Assembly (NCBI GenBank): GCA_000711775.1
Contig: ARYC01019284.1
Location: forward strand, 20,415-84,414
Origin: Oxytricha trifallax
Lineage: Eukaryota > Ciliophora > Spirotrichea > Sporadotrichida > Oxytrichidae
Reading direction: 5' to 3'
Length of the DNA stretch: 64,000 nucleotides
In this document: piece after piece, positions 36,100-46,427 of the stretch
How the letters are laid out: every line of letters starts with the position of its first letter
How positions within the stretch are numbered: the first letter of the stretch is position 1
Notes under the pieces: model-generated
The model's input: only the letters and a program-made list of their open reading frames with translations
The model's database searches: none
What the model was told of the DNA's origin: nothing
Made by a program: the position numbers and the translations under genes

Positions 36100-37522
36100 C
36101 ATTCAATTTAATCAACAAAATGCACTTTTGGATCGTGTGTGAGAGGTCTGACGTTTATCTTACTTAACCACCACTCTATTTGCTCTATCGATATGTCTGC
36201 TCTTGAGTTTGGTTTTATTATTATTTATTCTGCCATTTGTTTCATTGATTGAGATATCCTTGTTTTGTCTATAAATTTAAACTACTTTATTCTTTATTAA
36301 GCATCCTTCTCGCATCTTGTAGAGTAATAATCATTATGAGGCATATCGTACTCTTCTATTATTATTGCTGCTGAAGCCCACACGTCCCATTGAAAGCTAT
36401 CCAGTCTTCTCTTTCTGGATAATAGCCTGGAGTCCCCATAATAGTTCCTTGCCTTGATACTTCGACTCTTAAAGCTCTGTTGAAATCTATTATTGTCACT
36501 CTTACAATAGAGAAGTTTATCATAATATTCTCAGGCTTCAAATCTTTGTGAACAAAGCCTAACTTGTGCAGATCTTTTATACCTTGTATGGTCTATGTTG
36601 CTATTAATGCAAGTACTTATGATTTCTTTGATCAGTTATAAAATCCCTGAGAGTCATTTCATAGAGAGGAAGTCTGAAAGCAATATGATTATTTGCAATG
36701 AGAACTGTATCTAGCTTTATTAAGTAACTACACTCTTTAAACTTTGCTTGAGTGTACTCGATACTAATTATTAAACTCCATTTAATATTTATCATCACTA
36801 AGAAGGTAGTTGAAGGGATAGACCATTTATGCGTATTGATGATCATTGATAACTTTCTTATCAAAGGAGTCTTCTAAAATAAGGTAGCTTTATAGGGAAG
36901 TGTCTAAGTCAATTTGAGAAAGAACAGGAATTTTCTTGTATTAAATTTTTATCATTATTTTTGTTATTTCTGATGTCAGTTGGTTACGTGCCTTCCTTAC
37001 ACATTCTAACTCTCTAGCTTATTCAGGCACCACTTCTTTAGAATATTCTCTAGCTTTTCTTTGTTTAGAAGCTTCAGCTCTATCATGCTTTACAACTTCT
37101 ATATCTTTCTTGTGAACTTTTAAAAGATGTCTCTTCAAGTTTCTTGTATGAGAGTTTTGCTTATGACACTCAAATCAATCATACTTTCCAGCAATTTTAT
37201 CGTGCTTGAAGAAAACAGTGTCTGTACCAGTTTGACTTATGAGCGAAATCTCTCTCACACAACTCACAAAAGTATACTTTTACTTCTTCAGTTTACATTG
37301 GAATTTTATTAATACCTTTCACCTCTTCTCTGTCTCCCACACACTTTTTCGCCATTTTTTTCAATTATTAAATTCTATTTTAATAACACAAACCTCAAAT
37401 GATAGCTCTGGTAGTTCTTTATGAGAATTCATCTCACAGCTATCACACTTTTTTTGCTGCCAAAGGAAAGTCTCATTTAGTTTGATGGAAGTGTTGCTGT
37501 TTTCTCAAATTGTTAGCGCTCA
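36100..37522 (-). pseudogene. TBE 57-kDa protein (zinc finger plus kinase-like), decayed
   Basis: Homologous to 56672-58120 in TBE2 and starting with the same MSAN residues at ATG 37522. Zinc-finger remnants (KKCDSCEMNS) are followed by several frame changes. Kinase-like motifs remain: VHKDLKPENIMINF (HRD changed to HKD), VTIIDFNRALRVE, GTPGYYPEREDW, and the C-terminal SAAIIIEEYDMPHNDYYST. The TGA that ends the TBE2 copy is not conserved, so the end is approximate. Confidence 0.75.
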
Positions 37523-37724
37523 TATTTAAATTTGAATTTAAAATTATAAAACTGCATCTATAACTGAGAGCTTATATAAAGGCTTTGCAAGCCTACAGGT
37601 TTCAAAGAGTGTTTTTAGAGTAAAAGAGAAAAAAGATGAGTGTTAAGAGAAGATCCAGCTCTAAATATGAGTGAGAAAGTAATCATTTTTACTATCAATA
37701 ATAAGTTGATTAGTGCACTTATCG

Positions 37725-37830
37725 ATTTAGGAGGTGCACCTTATTAAGTACGTACTGGTTTAGGAGATATTTTGTGATTTTATGATTAAATTTAGGGTGC
37801 TCCTAATCAAGTACGTACCAATTTAAATTT
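37725..37830. promoter_or_regulatory. Repeated motif between divergent TBE1 genes
   Basis: Between the divergent 57-kDa and 22-kDa genes, a block with AAGTACGTAC occurs twice (near 37744 and 37810), each next to a GGTGC/GGAG-type motif. TBE2 has an analogous duplicated block in the same place. The divergent setting suggests a shared promoter region; this is inference. Confidence 0.35.
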
Positions 37831-38026
37831 AAAAATATGGAACTATAACAGAAGAAATTGAAATCAATCTTTCAAGTTTGAAATTAGTTCTCAAGACCTT
37901 CTCCATATCCTTCTTAGAGATTGACCTCCTATAGGATACCCATTTTTAATAGTAAGTTTTACACAGGAAAATAATTGAAATCAATAAATTTAAATTTGAA
38001 TATCATTTCTTAGATCTGTAAAAAAG

Positions 38027-38596
38027 ATGGAGTCAATGAATGATTTAATGAAAAGAGTGCAAGCACAAGAATTGATTCAAAGATTTAGAAGTAAGGAGGA
38101 TTTGCACCAGCAAGGTAAGGAACTCATAGTAGCTAGTCTTTATTATATAGTTGGTTTGTTCCTGCCAACAATTGAAGGCACTAAAATTTCATTTCTAAGG
38201 GCAATACTCAGTGAAGAGAAGAAAGCATTGAAAAATTAGGATGTAAGGTTTGCAGAAATTCCTAACTATCCAGAAATCTCAGTGACTAACCTATACGAAG
38301 ACGCTATAAATGACCCAGAGGTTTCGCAGTACCTGCTTACTAAGAAGTAGTTGTCAAACAAACTACCTGAAAGAAACTATTTCTTTGGTATACTTGCAAC
38401 AATCAAAGGTGAATACTTGAAAGAAATTATTCAAGAATCTCCTAAGTAGAGGTACAGCATCTCTCCAGAAAACAAGAGTAAACCAGGCATCAAGATTAGT
38501 GAGGCTGGCTGTCAGAGCTGCAGAAGCACCCTTAAATATCAAGTAAGATTTGTAGTTTAACTATTTAGAAAAAATCTGGTACTGGCATATTCTTGA
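38027..38596 (+). CDS. TBE 22-kDa protein, intact (189 aa)
   Basis: ATG 38027 to TGA 38594-38596, open throughout with TAA/TAG as Gln; 189 residues fits a 22-kDa product. It starts MESMNDLMKRVQAQELIQRF and contains LFLPTIEGTKISFLRAIL, NYPEISVTNLYEDAINDPEV and QLSNKLPERNYFFGILATIK. The copy in TBE2 (58685-59268) is clearly homologous. Its function is unknown; a related protein is encoded by the MT-A70 cassette at 41445. This is the only open gene of TBE1. Confidence 0.85.
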
Positions 38597-38832
38597 TGAA
38601 GGAATAGAGTAAGCTTCACAGAGAGCGAAAGTCGCAGACAAAGTATGAAGTCAGCAACAGACTTTATTCAAATATTTAGCCTCCAGAGTCAATGAACATA
38701 GATGCTGGAGCTGGCAGTAAGAGGATAAACTTAAGAGGAGGGAAGTAGCTTGAGGAAGAAAAGAAAGAGAAGCCAGCTCCTACTAAAGAATTTTAAATGC
38801 GACTTATATATTCATCAACTTAACTCTAAAAC

Positions 38833-39748
38833 TTATTTATAAACATTCAATCTCCCTTCTTTAGCACACTTTTAAGCCAACTAATTATCTACTCTCTTCG
38901 CTGAACTTTTAATAAAGTCAACTGTATCGATAGGTAGGTCATGCATTAAGTGGTAGAGCAGCAGTTTCTTTTAATGACATTTAAATATACCCCAATAGAA
39001 TTTAATTCCATTAAACTATGAACTGTAAGGTAAGTTGAACACTGGTGTTGTTCTTAGTTGTTCATAACTCTTCCTTGTTTCTTTTGTTTTATGAACAGAA
39101 AGATTATATAAGAATAGTATAATATCTTATTCAGGGTACTTCTCTCTCAGTTGCTCTAAGAAATTAATATACTGCTCTGTCGTAATAGAGCGAGGATGAA
39201 TAATATATGTTTCTTAACCCTCAGCATGTATAAACTTAATATTATTCTATTATGCTCTCTGCATTTAATCATAAATATAATTTAAATTGTTTCTGTAAAA
39301 TGGCTGAGTGAAATCAATCACTCTCTTGATAGGATTTACACCTTTGTAAGTGATACCATTTCGCTTATAAACATTAGCAACAGAATATGCAGAGATCTTC
39401 AACTCTGGAAACTGGAGGTTAAACATAGTAGCTCTTTGGTCGAGTGAGAAACGAGCTCAATACTTCAAAGTTTTTTTCATTTATAAGATTGTCAATATGC
39501 TTCTATAAGAACTTTTATTTCCTCTTAGCCTAAGAATTCAGCTATTATTGCTTTAATTACACAGCTTTCAAGCAGTCAGAACGAACGGTTGATGGGCTTC
39601 GCTTTAGGAGCAGAGCAATAGACTTATAGTTCAGTACTGGTTTGACTTAGTCACTACATATATCACATCCATATCGCAGTTTAAACACTAAATCTATATA
39701 CTCTTCATCATAAATAAACCCCAATAACTTGTAATTTTTGTCTCGCAT
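38833..39748 (-). pseudogene. TBE 42-kDa transposase, catalytically dead
   Basis: Homologous to 59503-60532. The start is ATG 39748. The N-terminal DNA-binding part resembles the TBE2 copy (DLVFKLRYGCD, LNYKSIALLLKRSPSTVRS). All three catalytic positions are lost. The block with the first Asp (HADEAVFT in TBE2) is deleted so that the text reads KFIHAEGQETYIIHPRS. The second Asp is Tyr (ILFLYNLSVHK). The Glu is Lys (NGIKFYWG). The end shown is a TAA that is Gln in this code, so the true stop is uncertain. Confidence 0.85.
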
Positions 39749-39830
39749 TTAATTAATAACCCCAACCCCTAATAATTCTCTACAAATCAAAGCACTTATA
39801 AACTTTACTAAGGGGTTTTGGAGTTTGATT

Positions 39831-41290
39831 GCCGCTTAGAATTTTTCTATGGAAGCCAAGTGAAATTAATAAGGACCCAGATACATCACAGAAATACACA
39901 GCAATCTAAATTTTTGTAGGGTTACTATACTTTTGTGATAAGTTGCGTTGTCTAAAATTAAAACTACATTAGATCGCCAATTTTCCTAAGATTTATCTAG
40001 ATAGTCAATAATCTAAAGTATAAAGTAAATCATTGTTTTGCTATTATTTTTTCCAATTTTAAGTGTAAAATTTTTTTTCCGTCAATAAGTACTGCGGCTA
40101 TCAAATTAACACCGTATACTCTTACTATTTAGTCATTGTAATTTCTTGAGCCTTTTTAACTCCAGCTTTTTCTTATATTAGATTAACTCTAGATGCTACT
40201 TTCGTCAATATTAAATAAAAGCTTGTCTTCATTCAAATACTAAACAAAGTTATAGGCTGCAATTTATCTTTGCTTTAAGCAATCGTTGCTATTAGTTCTT
40301 CTGTCAATCATATAAACCTTCTTATATGCAAAGCCTTAATCATTCGTCAAGGTATATCTTATTTGTTTTGTTGACAGTTTTATTCCAAGAGTTTGATTTA
40401 AGTTCTATTGAACTTGTTTAGCAGATTGTATTTGCGTTTTATTAAAAAAAGCAGAGTTTATAATTTATTTGATTATTCGTGCTTTGAAGAGTCTGTTATT
40501 GCTTTAGCTTTATTTTGTCTTAGTCAACTTTTTGTGAACTAATTCCAATAATCTTATCTAATCTGTATCTGGAAAGTTTAAAGCGTTTCATTAACTTCTT
40601 TTAGAGCACTTATGATTGTGAAACAAATCCATAATTTTCTTCAATGATTTTATGTCTCTGTAAATTGCTTTGATTCTTATTATTATTTGTTTACTATGAC
40701 CTATTAATAAAATTTTTATTATAAATTTGAATAAATAAGCAACTTACAAAGCTTGAATCGTCGGATAAATGTACCAAATAAAGATTTCGTAAAATTTCTT
40801 TTTGATAAATAATATTTTAGCATTAATCTTTTTTTAAGTATATTTTCTACACAGTCAGAGCTTTATAGTTGATTAATTAGCTGTATTGATTTATCGATTT
40901 ATTCAAAAGATAAGGCATTTAATTCCTAGTTATCAGTATTATTTGCATTAATTATACGCCTTGGACAACAATAACAGTTGTATTTGTTTACTCATCAATT
41001 CTCTCTACAAGGATGTCCTCAAGTGTCCTAATTTTTGATAAAATTAGGGAAACTAATCAGAAATTTTCTATATCGTAAAGTCCAGGCACAATTAGGCAAG
41101 TAGTCTTACAAAGTACTATTTCATCTACAGAATCATTTCCATCATTTGCAATGCTATTTGAATCTTCATTTAAGTCATTTTCTGTAAAATTCAAGTATTT
41201 CTTGACCCTAAATATTTTCTTATGTCTTATTGCTTAAATGAGTCCTTAATACTGATTTCCATCATCTATTTATAAAGTTATTAAAATTTG
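39831..41290 (-). pseudogene. D,D34E (IS630/Tc1-mariner-type) transposase of the MT-A70 cassette, interrupted by TBE1
   Basis: Minus-strand frames from about 41290 downward. The N-terminal part has KKYLNFTENDLNEDSNSI and, after frame changes, CYCCPRRIINANNTDN. A helix-turn-helix-like part follows (EENYGFVSQSQVLQKKLM, KLSRYRLDKIIGISSQKVDQ). The catalytic domain has first Asp in LLFNIDESSI (codon 40204-40206), second in LILDNATYHKS (39950-39952), and Glu in GPYQFHLASIEKF (39845-39847). Thirty-four residues separate the second Asp from Glu, the D,D34E spacing. All three catalytic residues are present, but several single-base frameshifts occur and TBE1 enters at 39830, about five codons after the Glu. 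Confidence 0.75.
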
Positions 41291-41444
41291 TCATAAAATT
41301 ATTTCTATATAGATAAACTACTATCTGGTAGAGTAATTTAGTTAGCTTCTAATTAGTTTTTATTTAATAATATAAATTAGTTAACTACTAAAATTTCATA
41401 TTTAAGTCCTAATCATTAATATTCAATAACTATTAATTTGGCAA

Positions 41445-42265
41445 ATGAACTTAAACAATAATTTAAAAGAAATTCACTTCAGCCAAGTGAGGAATAAAAT
41501 TGGATCCAGGTAAGAGCTTTATGACTTTTTAACCTAAGAATGTGGGGCGTATTTGCCCAAAATGAATTGCTCTAACATATACTTTTTTCGAAGCATATTA
41601 ACAGGAGACAAGGAGGTAATATTTTTATTTGTAAATTTATATAGTACTAAAAGCGAAGTGATGTGATAGTTTCAGCTGTTCCACAGATTGAAGGACTCGC
41701 ATCAGATGACTTTCTCTCAAAAGTGATGGCAAGCCATCACTTTTGAAGTATCTCCCCGACCAAATGGATTGGCTCAATTTAGACAAAAAATGGATTACAG
41801 ATATTCTGCTCTCCTTAGATACTGATGGAGTTAACAATATGATACAAAATGCTAAGGAATAGCGAAGGCAAAGACTCGACACCTCTTAAAATAACCTAGT
41901 TCATATGAAGCCTCAATTCATAGAAGCTCTGAATAATTCTATTTCATTTAGTGGTAAGCTTATTATTATAGGTCATTGTTTTTTAGTAAACAAAGGAAGG
42001 TCAGCGTATTTACTCAAACAGAGCACAAAGAGGAAGTCAAGATAAGTCTAGTAAGAGGAAGAAAAATGCAGTCAAATCTTGGGCATAAATCAAAGTAAAA
42101 ATTTATGGAGTAGATCCAAAGAGTAAGAAATTAAATTAATGATCTAAGAGGCTAGGTCGATGAGCTTGTCAACTATAAATAGTTGGTTATGCAGCTTCAT
42201 TAAGGCGGTATCATTGACCAGGAGGGGAATCCTTTAAACTCATAGCCTAGTTAATAGAATAATAA
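41445..42265 (+). CDS. TBE 22-kDa-like protein with two short introns (frameshifted)
   Basis: ATG 41445 starts exon 1 (57 codons: NKIGSRQELYDFLTQECGAY, SNIYFFRSILTGDKE). Removing a 29-nt GT-AG intron (41616-41644) keeps the frame into VSAVPQIEGLASDDFLSKVM. A one-base shift at a small hairpin near 41727 leads to LLKYLPDQMDWLNLDKKW and ILLSLDTDGVNNMIQNAKEQ. A second intron (41954-41999, or ending at 41986) precedes GSQDKSSKRKKNAVKSWAQI. After another shift a coiled-coil-like tail follows (NDLRGQVDELVNYKQLVMQL, GGIIDQEGNPL). The order of conserved blocks parallels the TBE 22-kDa protein (LPT..GTKISFLRAIL; EIS..NLYEDAI; LPERNYFFGIL). This is distant homology judged by eye. No in-frame TGA ends it clearly. 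Confidence 0.6.
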
Positions 42266-42390
42266 TTTTATGATATAACTGAATTTAATTAAAAGATAAA
42301 ATTTTTAATTCTTAACCATTTAAAATATACTTATACCTCTTATAATTAAAAATTGTCAAGTTTTTTATCTTGATCTTAAACAGATAATCA

Positions 42391-42431
42391 AGGAGTAAAA
42401 ATTAACTTATGAGTGGTTAAAATTTACTCCT
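42391..42431. repeat. Right 41-bp quasi-palindromic boundary repeat
   Basis: Second copy of the boundary repeat (see 34304-34344), in the same orientation and with the AGATAAT extension on the same side. With its left-hand copy it brackets the MT-A70 cassette. Confidence 0.75.
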
Positions 42432-42980
42432 CAGTATAAAAACTCATATATATCAAATTTAAGCTTGCTTAATCGATGTTTTTAAACAAAGTCATCGATA
42501 TTTAAACTCTTACAAAGTCTTACAAAATTATAAAACTCTTAAAAAGTCTTACAAAAATATTCGTGATTTCAGGAATTTGAAGAAGTTCTTGGATCACATC
42601 ATGTTAATTAAGTAGCATACTATAACATTTCTAATGATGTCAAAACATTCAACAATACTATAAAACTCACTGAGTCCTTCATTTATTATAAGATAGAGAG
42701 TATTTGTGAAAGTTTATACAAAATTTATAAATATCTCGATAAAACTTAATTTGAAACTATTTTAAGTTTATTTTGTATTATTTGTGCAAAATTTGCGTTT
42801 GTGATTTAAAATGTTAATTTAGCTAAATATAGTAGTTAATTGATTAGAAATAGTAAATTAAAACATTTTTAAATTCAAACAATAGTTACAGTAGATAAAA
42901 TAGAATCATTGAAAGAATGAGCAATTCTATATTTATAAACAACTTTAGGATCGATATAATACAGTTAAATAACAACAAGC
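42432..42980. other. AT-rich spacer with a short tandem repeat
   Basis: Around 42505-42562 a unit of about 29 bp (AAACTCTTACAAAGTCTTAC) occurs twice in tandem with small differences. Nothing else was recognised. Confidence 0.5.
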
Positions 42981-44402
42981 ATGGGCAAGTTATCTAATAA
43001 GAAGTCAAGTAAAAAGCTCCAATAAGTGGCAACTTTTAACTAATCCCAAGAAGATTCAGGATATACGGCAGAGTTTTTCAATGATGAGCAGCTTACGGAT
43101 CTTAGGTGCGTAAAATAGAGAAAAAGTATTTAAGATCTCCTTAAGAAGCAAAAGATTATTGGGTAAAAGTCGTACAAGCAGGTTAAATTATAACTGCATG
43201 AAAAATTTGGACCCGCAACAATTAAGATGCACAAGGAATGGCTGATCAATACATTAAATGCCAGAAAATCAGAAACTAAAAGCAATACACCGTCTAAGTC
43301 ACGATTATCAACAACAACAAAAAAGACTGCTCAAAAGCCGAGCTAAATAGCAATCACAAAACAGGACAAGAGACACTAAATAAATGATGAAAATTCATCG
43401 ATAAGCTAAAAAGAATCAATCCATTGCTAGAGTAGCAATTTGAGGCATAATCATTATCAACAAACTATAGACTCACAGAAGAGGAAGACCCGTACTCCTT
43501 ATCAGATACCACCTTCCCTGAGTTTAATCAAATAGATGAGCTAATCTCAAAAAGGTTCGAAGAGCTGACAACAAACTCAATGAAAGATCTATATGATAGA
43601 CTCCTGATTAAAGTGCCTGATATCCTCGAAACAGATGTGCTAGTTAAGCTCGATGACTAAGTTACTGAAGTGTTCAATAAGAATCAAGAAATTGAGTAAA
43701 AGTTTAGAAATATTGACATACCATCAATTTAAGAACTAATTAGAAAGGGACGAGAAGAAATCAAATAAACATTTTAGATATTAGTGTCAGATATCAAGAA
43801 TGTGGCACCCACAATTGGAGTTGCGATCTAGTGGTCATTGGCCAACTATGTTAAGAGAGTGCATGAGCGAATATAGGCTCTCACAAAATCCATCGAAAGC
43901 CGACAAAAGCATAAGAGAATTGTCCGAAAGGTATTCAAGTAAGGTGGAAATTACATCCCAGTCTTAAACTAAGTTGAACAACCAGCATAATATGGTGGAA
44001 AAGAACATGAAAAATGTGATAGAATAGGTTAACAAGATTATAGTTGACCATAAATAAGGAGTTGCTGACAACCTACACACGATAAAGGAAAATTTAAAAT
44101 CTGTGATTAATAGGGTCTCTAAAGTTGAGAAACTTGATTGATAAAGTTAATGTTAACAATTATAGTAACAATCGCTTTAGAATAAATAACAAGATAAGAG
44201 CCAAAATAATTAATAACATTTGTGAACTGAGGAGAAAAACAAAAATGATAATCAAGATACTGAGCTGACAATCAGCAAATATAATGAAGGTAATTAAAAC
44301 ATAAAAATCATTAAAATTGATAACAAAACAGATATTCACGATAGAGAAAGCAGAAAGTTCATTAATATAGTTGAATAATCTGATTTAAAAAATACAATTT
44401 GA
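42981..44402 (+). pseudogene. Decayed coiled-coil protein gene, unknown family
   Basis: ATG 42981 opens a Lys/Ser/Gln-rich N-terminus (MGKLSNKKSSKKLQQVATF; HEKFGPATIKMHKEWLINTL). A one-base shift near 43385 leads to EEDPYSLSDTTFPEFNQIDE and LYDRLLIKVPDILETDVLVK. A second shift near 43895 leads to a long helical segment (HNMVEKNMKNVIEQVNKIIV, ENLKSVINRVSKVEKLD). Two isolated TGA codons and a Gln-rich linker precede the end at TGA 44400-44402. Removing the lesions gives a protein of about 470 residues. It lies 550 bp outside the MT-A70 cassette in the same orientation as the 22-kDa-like gene. Family not recognised. Confidence 0.5.
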
Positions 44403-45470
44403 GCAAAATATATAACTATCTTCTTACTATTACTTTATAAACTTACATACTCCTTCATCAACTGTTTACTCATGTGGTTTTGGGGTTTATTACTACTATG
44501 ATTGCCAACTTATTTTCATTCCAATCTCATTTTCGATTCTTATTTTTTGAATAAATAATTCACAAATCAAAAAAGAAAATAATATCTTTTTTCATATTGA
44601 CAATGATGAGTAACTAATTAATGAAACGGTGAAAAATATTAATTTTTAAAATATAATATAAAACATTTACAACCGCTTATTTCTTCTCTTCTTTATTTAT
44701 CAAAGTTTTCACTTATCCTGCGTGCTCAATACAGAATAATTAGCTTGAATCATTGACTTAAAATACTATTATGAAAAAATAGATATATAATTATTTAGAG
44801 TATAGTTTTGTATTGTTCAATATTTTTAATTCATTAATAAATGAAGATAGTGATCAAATACAAATTTATATTTATATAAAATTGAAGTGTTTATGAAAAT
44901 ATAAGCTTAATCAGGAGTCTTTTTTTCGTAAGTATACTTGATTTGAATTTATTTTATTAATTTAAATTACCTATCTAAATGCCTTTTAAAAATCTAAAAT
45001 TCTAGGTTTAAAAGTTTTCTCATTAATAAACAAAATTATTTGAGTTGCAATATGAATTGATTTTTTAATTTAAAATAGTTTATTTAGGGAACTTGATTTA
45101 TTCAAAATTAGACCATGTATTTTAAAGACGTTTTAAAACACAATTGATTTGAATTAAAATGTTCCTAAGTATTGCAAAAATTAGAATAAACTATTTAGTA
45201 TTAAAAAATAACTCCCAGTTAAAGTTTTTTTTCTGAGTTTGAATTAATTTTAATTAAAATACTGAGAATATGTAAATGTTAAACCCAAAAAATTAAGTAT
45301 ATTGACATTGAATTTTTCAGAATTTTGATCTTCTTTTCTTCTGACTATTGGGAATTTAAACATCTTCTGTTACAAAAATCATATATCAAAACATGATGAT
45401 TGATGAGTAATTTCAATTATAATAACATATTATTGTTTAATACTAAAATCAACAATTAATCTTTGTCGTG
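44403..45470. other. AT-rich stretch, no gene seen
   Basis: No protein-like frame, RNA gene or large inverted repeat recognised. Confidence 0.45.
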
Positions 45471-45985
45471 AAGAAGACTTATCAGAGTGAGTTGACGTGG
45501 CAATTCTATGATGTGGCAGTCATGAAACAAAATCTCTAAAAACAAATCTAGGCTACCACTTCGCTTCCTCCTAAATCAAGATGTCAAACCATGGAACCCG
45601 GTAGGACAGAGTTCGAGAATTTTAATAGGTGGCAGGTGTGGAGAAAAACGCTTACCGGCTCTTCCAATACCTGGAATGTAATCACAATCCTTTCACTGTG
45701 GTGGCTTCAGAACCCTAACCCGGTGTGGGAGAAAAACCCTTATCGTTGGCTTCTATGGATTTCATCTTCTCATTTTTTAAGGCTTAGCAAACCTTCATGA
45801 TCCTCCCTAATACCTCGGAAACTGAAACTCAAGCCAGGTAGGTTATCTATATGATGTAGGGAAATCCTCGGACCCAAGCCCACTTGAGGAGTGATAGTTG
45901 GCAGATTGAACCCGCAGACTGGCTCTTTATGTTTTATGCCCAACAACCACCTATCTACCCTCGATAGACATTTATCAAACATATT
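45471..45985. other. GC-richer island of unknown origin
   Basis: About 500 bp with much higher GC content than either side and no protein-like frame in either code. It contains a short internal duplication: GGTGTGGAGAAAAACGCTTA near 45635 and GGTGTGGGAGAAAAACCCTT near 45722. Minus-strand text GCGGGTTCAATCTGCC near 45905 resembles a Pol III B box, so a SINE or tRNA-derived element is possible, but no convincing A box was found. Foreign DNA or an assembly artefact is an alternative. Confidence 0.5.
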
Positions 45986-46427
45986 TTTAAGATAAAATTA
46001 AAATACATCAATAATAAAATGTCTATATCAAATATATAGACTTAAAGCAAAGAATCATGGTTTAGTTACATTTTTGAATTTTCATAAACTATATACTTGG
46101 ACTTTATAGAGTAAACTTTAGTTTCAATGACGAAAGTTTCTAAAATCATAGTGCAATTGGTTAATTTCACAAATAAATAATTATTTTTAATAACAATATA
46201 CGTAATGATAAATAGTATTTCAAAAATTATTGAATCCATTTTTATGAATAATCTAATTGAAATTTAAACCGAGATATAATAAAAATATTACATAGGCGAA
46301 TTTATGATAAATAATGCAAAAATTATGATTGTTAGAATATAATTTTGTTGAAAACTAATGCTTATTGTCATAATCAAAAATGTAAATCTAAAAAGCAGTT
46401 TTATCTTTCTATTCTACTTCATGCAAA
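45986..46427. other. AT-rich stretch, no gene seen
   Basis: Nothing recognised. Confidence 0.4.

Larger units (their letters stand above)
35990..39830. mobile_element. TBE1: decayed telomere-bearing element, ATT duplication
   Basis: The element spans 35993-39827. Ends read CAAAACACCAAAACTCCTTA (left) and, inverted, CAAACTCCAAAACCCCTTAG (right), which are decayed C4A4 telomere-like termini; terminal inverted repeats are about 75 bp. ATT is duplicated at 35990-35992 and 39828-39830, matching the ANT target rule of TBEs. Gene order is that of a TBE: 57-kDa gene (minus), 22-kDa gene (plus), 42-kDa transposase (minus). Two of the three genes are broken. It is inserted in the transposase gene of the MT-A70 cassette. 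Confidence 0.9.
34295..42431. mobile_element. TBE-like cassette with MT-A70 methyltransferase-like gene (interrupted by TBE1)
   Basis: The interval between two near-identical 41-bp quasi-palindromes (34304-34344 and 42391-42431) holds three genes: an MT-A70-family gene (plus), a D,D34E transposase (minus) and a spliced gene resembling the TBE 22-kDa protein (plus). Without TBE1 (3835 bp plus a 3-bp duplication) the cassette is about 4.29 kb, close to a TBE. The transposase and the 22-kDa-like gene are each a hallmark of a TBE-type element. The methyltransferase occupies the place of the TBE zinc-finger/kinase gene. The ends are inferred from the repeats; I did not see a clear target duplication, so exact limits are uncertain. 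Confidence 0.6.

Noticed and set aside
36604..36864. 86-codon minus-strand frame in TBE1 taken as a separate gene
   Set aside because: It is one surviving stretch of the decayed 57-kDa gene, homologous to the same place in TBE2.
42981..44402. LINE ORF1-type protein
   Set aside because: Coiled coil and basic N-terminus are suggestive, but no reverse transcriptase, poly-A tail or target duplication is nearby.
45591..45982. ORFs in the GC-richer island (both strands)
   Set aside because: Trp/Asn/Pro-rich text with no domain pattern; open only because stops are rarer in GC-richer DNA.
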